Assembly: GCA_935421135.1 (NCBI GenBank)
Contig: OW285194.1
Location: 9,160,376-9,224,375, forward strand
DNA: 64,000 nucleotides
Origin: Bugulina stolonifera
Taxonomy: Eukaryota > Bryozoa > Gymnolaemata > Cheilostomatida > Bugulidae
Direction: 5' to 3'
Every line of letters starts with the position of its first letter. Position 1 is the stretch's first letter. The notes under the pieces were generated by a model that made no database searches, was not told where the DNA came from, and worked only from the letters and a program-made list of their open reading frames with translations. Position numbers and translations under genes: made by a program. Shown here piece by piece: positions 60,726 through 64,000 of the stretch.

Positions 60726-63700
60726 TCATATTTTATTTACACTGTTAAGGTCTATATCATCTTGTCTTCTTGCAACGCTACGCCTATTTATGTATATTTC
60801 TCTGATTTTTACGGTGAGGACAACAGCGATCATGAGGAAGCAGCCAACAGAATATGATGTCATCGTCCATGCCCAGCCGATCACTTGCGCTAAAGCTCCC
60901 GAGTATATCAATCCTAATCCATATCTGTAATCACAGTGCAGTTACATTGTACACGTATATTGCATGCTGTACTGTACTGTACTGTAAATATGTGGTTTTT
61001 AATATGGCATAGGCAAGGTAAATGTTTTAAGTTGTCTAATTCAGACCTTTTATAGCTGTTGCAGTGTCTATTACCTAAAAAAAACTACCAAGAACAACAT
61101 GAATACTTTATATATTACCTATAAAGCAGAAGAAGAAATTTTTTCTTTTAGAACTAAAACTAGAGGCATAGTTGGCTGGTACTTTCTACTCTCAATCAGT
61201 AGTAAATTGACTAAACTGAAGAAAGTTTTGTTAGTGTTTTGTTAGCAGTGGGTATTTTAAATTGGCTAATGTAGGTGATTATAACTGGTCTCACTAAGCC
61301 ATTTCCTACTTAGCCAGTTTTTGGAATTGATAGGCATTTTATTTTAAAAGTTTTATCAAGTGGAATCAAGTAGATGTGTCATGTATTGCATCTGCAACAA
61401 ATTTTCATTTCAATTACATTTAAATAATTCAGGAAATCTAAAGTTGTTTGCATGAGTTTAATTAGAGCAGACATGGTAAACATATATGACATTAATATGA
61501 CCTTGGCTCACCCAAATGAGTAGAATGTGTTCCAGCAGGCCGATATGAACCCTCTCACAGTAGTCTGGTTCACATCATCAGACAACTCCAAGTTCCTGAA
61601 TCATGTATATAATCAATAGTATAACATGGCATGTTAATTTTCAGCTTCTTCAACAAGCTATCAGAATACAAGCTTCAATATGTTTTTTAAATGCTATTTA
61701 TGCTGACATGTGATGTGTTTTGCAAATATTTAAAGATCGTTATTGTGGGGGAGATGTTTAACAATAAATGGTAGTGTTAAACGAATTTTTTAAAATTCAT
61801 TTTTTCCTAATATTTCAACTACAATCCAGTTATCATCATCAGAAGAAAGTGCAACAATCTGTACTTTCCTTTGATGCTGATAACTGAACTTTTAGTCAAA
61901 TTTTAAGGGAACACAAACAAAGAATCTGCCTAGTACGATAATTTATTTTCGAATTTCTCAAATAAATACATTACAGTCATGTTTGTTATTTTTTAACATT
62001 ATTGGACAAAGATTTTGAGAAAATTACAAAAAGTACAGCTGAAATAGTGTAAAATCTTTAAATTTATACATGTATCATTTACTATGTGAACATAATATAT
62101 AAATCTGTTGAGTTACACACAAGGTACATCTATCACATGGCTGTGTTATGTAGGGTAAATTAAGATACGTAGGTATAACTTACTCAATGTTGAAAGCCAG
62201 GTTCTGAGCAGGTACAGCAATCAGGCATCTTGTGAATCCAAATATACCAAGGCATAGCAGCACTACCCATAAACTGTATGAATTATGAAAAACAGCAAAA
62301 TGTGTACATAAAGGAGGCAATTTCACGAGTAACAGAACAGGATGTTTAAAAGACCTTTTCAAAAGCTTCAGAGCCTAATGCTTGAAAGTTAAACTAGTGT
62401 TAGAATATGCCTAGTGTGTTATGCAGAAACACTTTTGTAGAGTATCACAACATTACAATGCAATATCGTGGTTTATGAAAAAAGTAGTGTTTATGATCAG
62501 ACACTTTACATGATGTAATATGTATCACCATCAAGCTATAAATTTTTCTGTAATGCTGAAGTTGCACAGGTTAACAAGGTTCATAGTGCAACGAGAAAGG
62601 AATTCATAACTGATAAAAGTTGTATGTATGATCCGTTTTTCTATCTGACATGAGGGTAGACAACCCCTAGTTAACACAACATGAGGGTAGACAACCCCTA
62701 GTTAACACAACATGAGGGTAGACAACCCCTAGTTAACACAACATGAGGGTAGACAACCCCTAGTTAACACAACATGAGGGTAGACAACCCCTAGTTAACA
62801 CAACATGAGGGTAGACAACCCCTAGTTAACACAACATGAGGGTAGACAACCCCTAGTTAACACAACATGAGGGTAGACAACCCCTAGTTAACATAACATG
62901 ACCAGAGAACCAATAAACATAGCATGTGGTCTCTAATACTTACTCAAACTTGCTAATTCCTAGCAGAGGGCTAGGTCCAGAGAGTAAAAATGGGGCTATG
63001 ATAATAATTAGCCCTAGGGCCAACATGAGGAAACTATCTCTACAAACCTGTAATAATAGACATTGCGGCATAAGAATGAAGGTAAGTAATATCAACAAAT
63101 TTATAGCATTCAGCATTCAGATCATGCATGATTATTATGTAAAAGACTAAGGTGCCCCATGACTTTGACATTACGCTAAAGATGTTTAAAATGGTTGCAA
63201 AACTTGTTTTAAAGGTACTGGTCAGTGGTCAAGCAGCATTAGCCATTACTATAAATTTAATAGTATGTTTTATCGGCAGAGACTTCTTCTATCATATGGC
63301 CAAAAATGTAAGCAAGTGAACACAAATCCTTAGACCATTGCAAAAATTCTACAAGTCTGGCAGATGAGTGTGACATTGAAGATGCACGAAAGTCATGGCA
63401 CAGATAAAACACATGAAGCTTCGGAACGGGCATAAATGGATCGTTTGCTATTCGTAAAATTTATTTAGAAAGCAGAAACAGATGTGAGTACTGTAATCAC
63501 AGAAAGAGTGACGACATGAAGACTTACAGGTTTTCCCAGGAGTTTTCCAACTATTGGTGTTGTGAGAACAAGAACTCCTGAACGAAGAAGGAATGCTAAC
63601 GCAGTCATGTCTTCCGTCAATCCATACTATTAGAATGATTACAATATAACAATAAGTTAGTTGTTCATTATGTACAACAAATACAACACAATACCATCAG

Positions 63701-63940
63701 TTTTATAAAAAATTAAATGAGCTAAAGTCCCATTTTGACAATTACAACTTTATGCTGGTAAATCAGTTGACTTTTAAAGACCTAGCAAATAAGAAGAGGG
63801 GGGGGGGGTTCAAGGTCGAACATCTACATACCGTATTTCTTAATTTTGGCTCAAGTATAGGATCAATGGCGGCCCAGCTGGCTGCTGCGAATATGCCGGC
63901 AGTAAGACCAGTTAGTATCCTGGAATTGGTTAAAATCTTC
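60726..63940 (-). CDS. Major facilitator superfamily transporter, SLC18B1-like, C-terminal half
   Basis: Minus-strand exons 63940-63832, 63626-63528, 63047-62944, 62273-62184, 61595-61512 and 60924-60726 join in phase to 685 nt, about 227 residues plus stop; the 5' part lies beyond the window end. Roughly six membrane helices can be read: GLTAGIFAAASWAAIDPILEP, TALAFLLRSGVLVLTTPIVG, FLMLALGLIIIIAPFLLSGP, WVVLLCLGIFGFTRCLIAVP, NTFYSFGYGLGLIYSGALAQ and the last helix SVGCFLMIAVVLTVKI. Loop landmarks (SxxGPSPLLGI, a GKLLGK-type turn after helix 8) fit helices 7-12 of an MFS protein of the vesicular amine/polyamine (SLC18) kind. The tail is short and polar (RRSVARRQDDIDL). Family MFS is secure; the subfamily and substrate are inferred. 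Downstream neighbour on the same strand: the acyltransferase gene. Confidence 0.8.
62649..62899. repeat. Minisatellite, unit 31 bp, eight copies
   Basis: Identical units with CATGAGGGTAGACAACCCCT and AGTTAACACAA. It lies in the transporter intron between exons 62184-62273 and 62944-63047, ending 45 bases from the latter. The unit contains short inverse pairs (AGGGT..ACCCCT). Confidence 0.97.
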
Positions 63941-64000
63941 CTGTATGGAATGCATCCTGTTTGATCAGTGTTTGATCGGTGTTTTTCTATAAAGTGAGTG

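Noticed and set aside
61790..61900. Weak similarity to the inner part of the MITE at 34962
   Set aside because: Only short AT-rich words and TATTTCAAC are shared; no inverted ends are visible.

Overview
This window is nuclear DNA of an animal. Three observations support that: genes are split into many short exons with GT..AG introns, coding and intronic DNA are interleaved, and one gene encodes an animal-type PEAK-family pseudokinase. The AT-rich introns, the very frequent TACATGTA-type palindromes and the abundance of minisatellites, palindromic MITE-like elements and tRNA-derived SINEs would fit a sponge or another early-branching invertebrate. That placement is an inference; no species can be read from the sequence.

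Layout. (1) 1-about 8,290: a large composite mobile element bounded by GC-rich terminal inverted repeats of at least 450 bp. Its left outer end lies before base 1. It carries a broken minus-strand ankyrin-repeat gene (694-2159), a satellite array (2.3-2.94 kb), a plus-strand spliced gene for an unknown Cys/His-rich protein (3103-5859), a Ser/Thr-rich ORF (5883-6608) and AT-rich degenerate repeats. I recognise no transposase in it. (2) 8494-8666, minus: the first exon of an FAD-dependent amine-oxidase-type flavoprotein. The mobile element appears to sit in its first intron. (3) 8667-9724: a divergent promoter region holding two adjacent hairpins. (4) 9725-45010, plus: a gene with at least 17 coding exons encoding an about 1,884-residue PEAK1/PRAG1-type (NKF3) pseudokinase scaffold. 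Its introns hold SINEs, a palindromic MITE, a TIR element with a solo LTR nested in it, and several minisatellites. (5) 45011-46884: the convergent 3' intergenic region. (6) 46885-59380, minus: a 16-exon gene for a 714-residue NRF-6-type (nose resistant to fluoxetine) acyltransferase-3 membrane protein. Its intron 2 holds two inverted copies of a palindromic element with a TGACGT-bearing minisatellite, with a second solo LTR between them. (7) 60726-63940, minus: the C-terminal half of a major facilitator superfamily transporter, closest in feel to SLC18B1; its 5' part lies beyond the window.

The host genes do not form an obvious pathway: a flavoprotein oxidase, a cytoskeletal/tyrosine-signalling scaffold, a membrane acyltransferase and a transporter sit side by side. 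Exon maps were built by hand from reading frame, GT/AG sites and phase. Both long genes give totals divisible by three, which supports the models. The most interesting objects are the 8-kb TIR element with unknown cargo, the PEAK-type pseudokinase with a roughly 590-residue insertion in its kinase fold, and the solo-LTR and CRE-minisatellite families.
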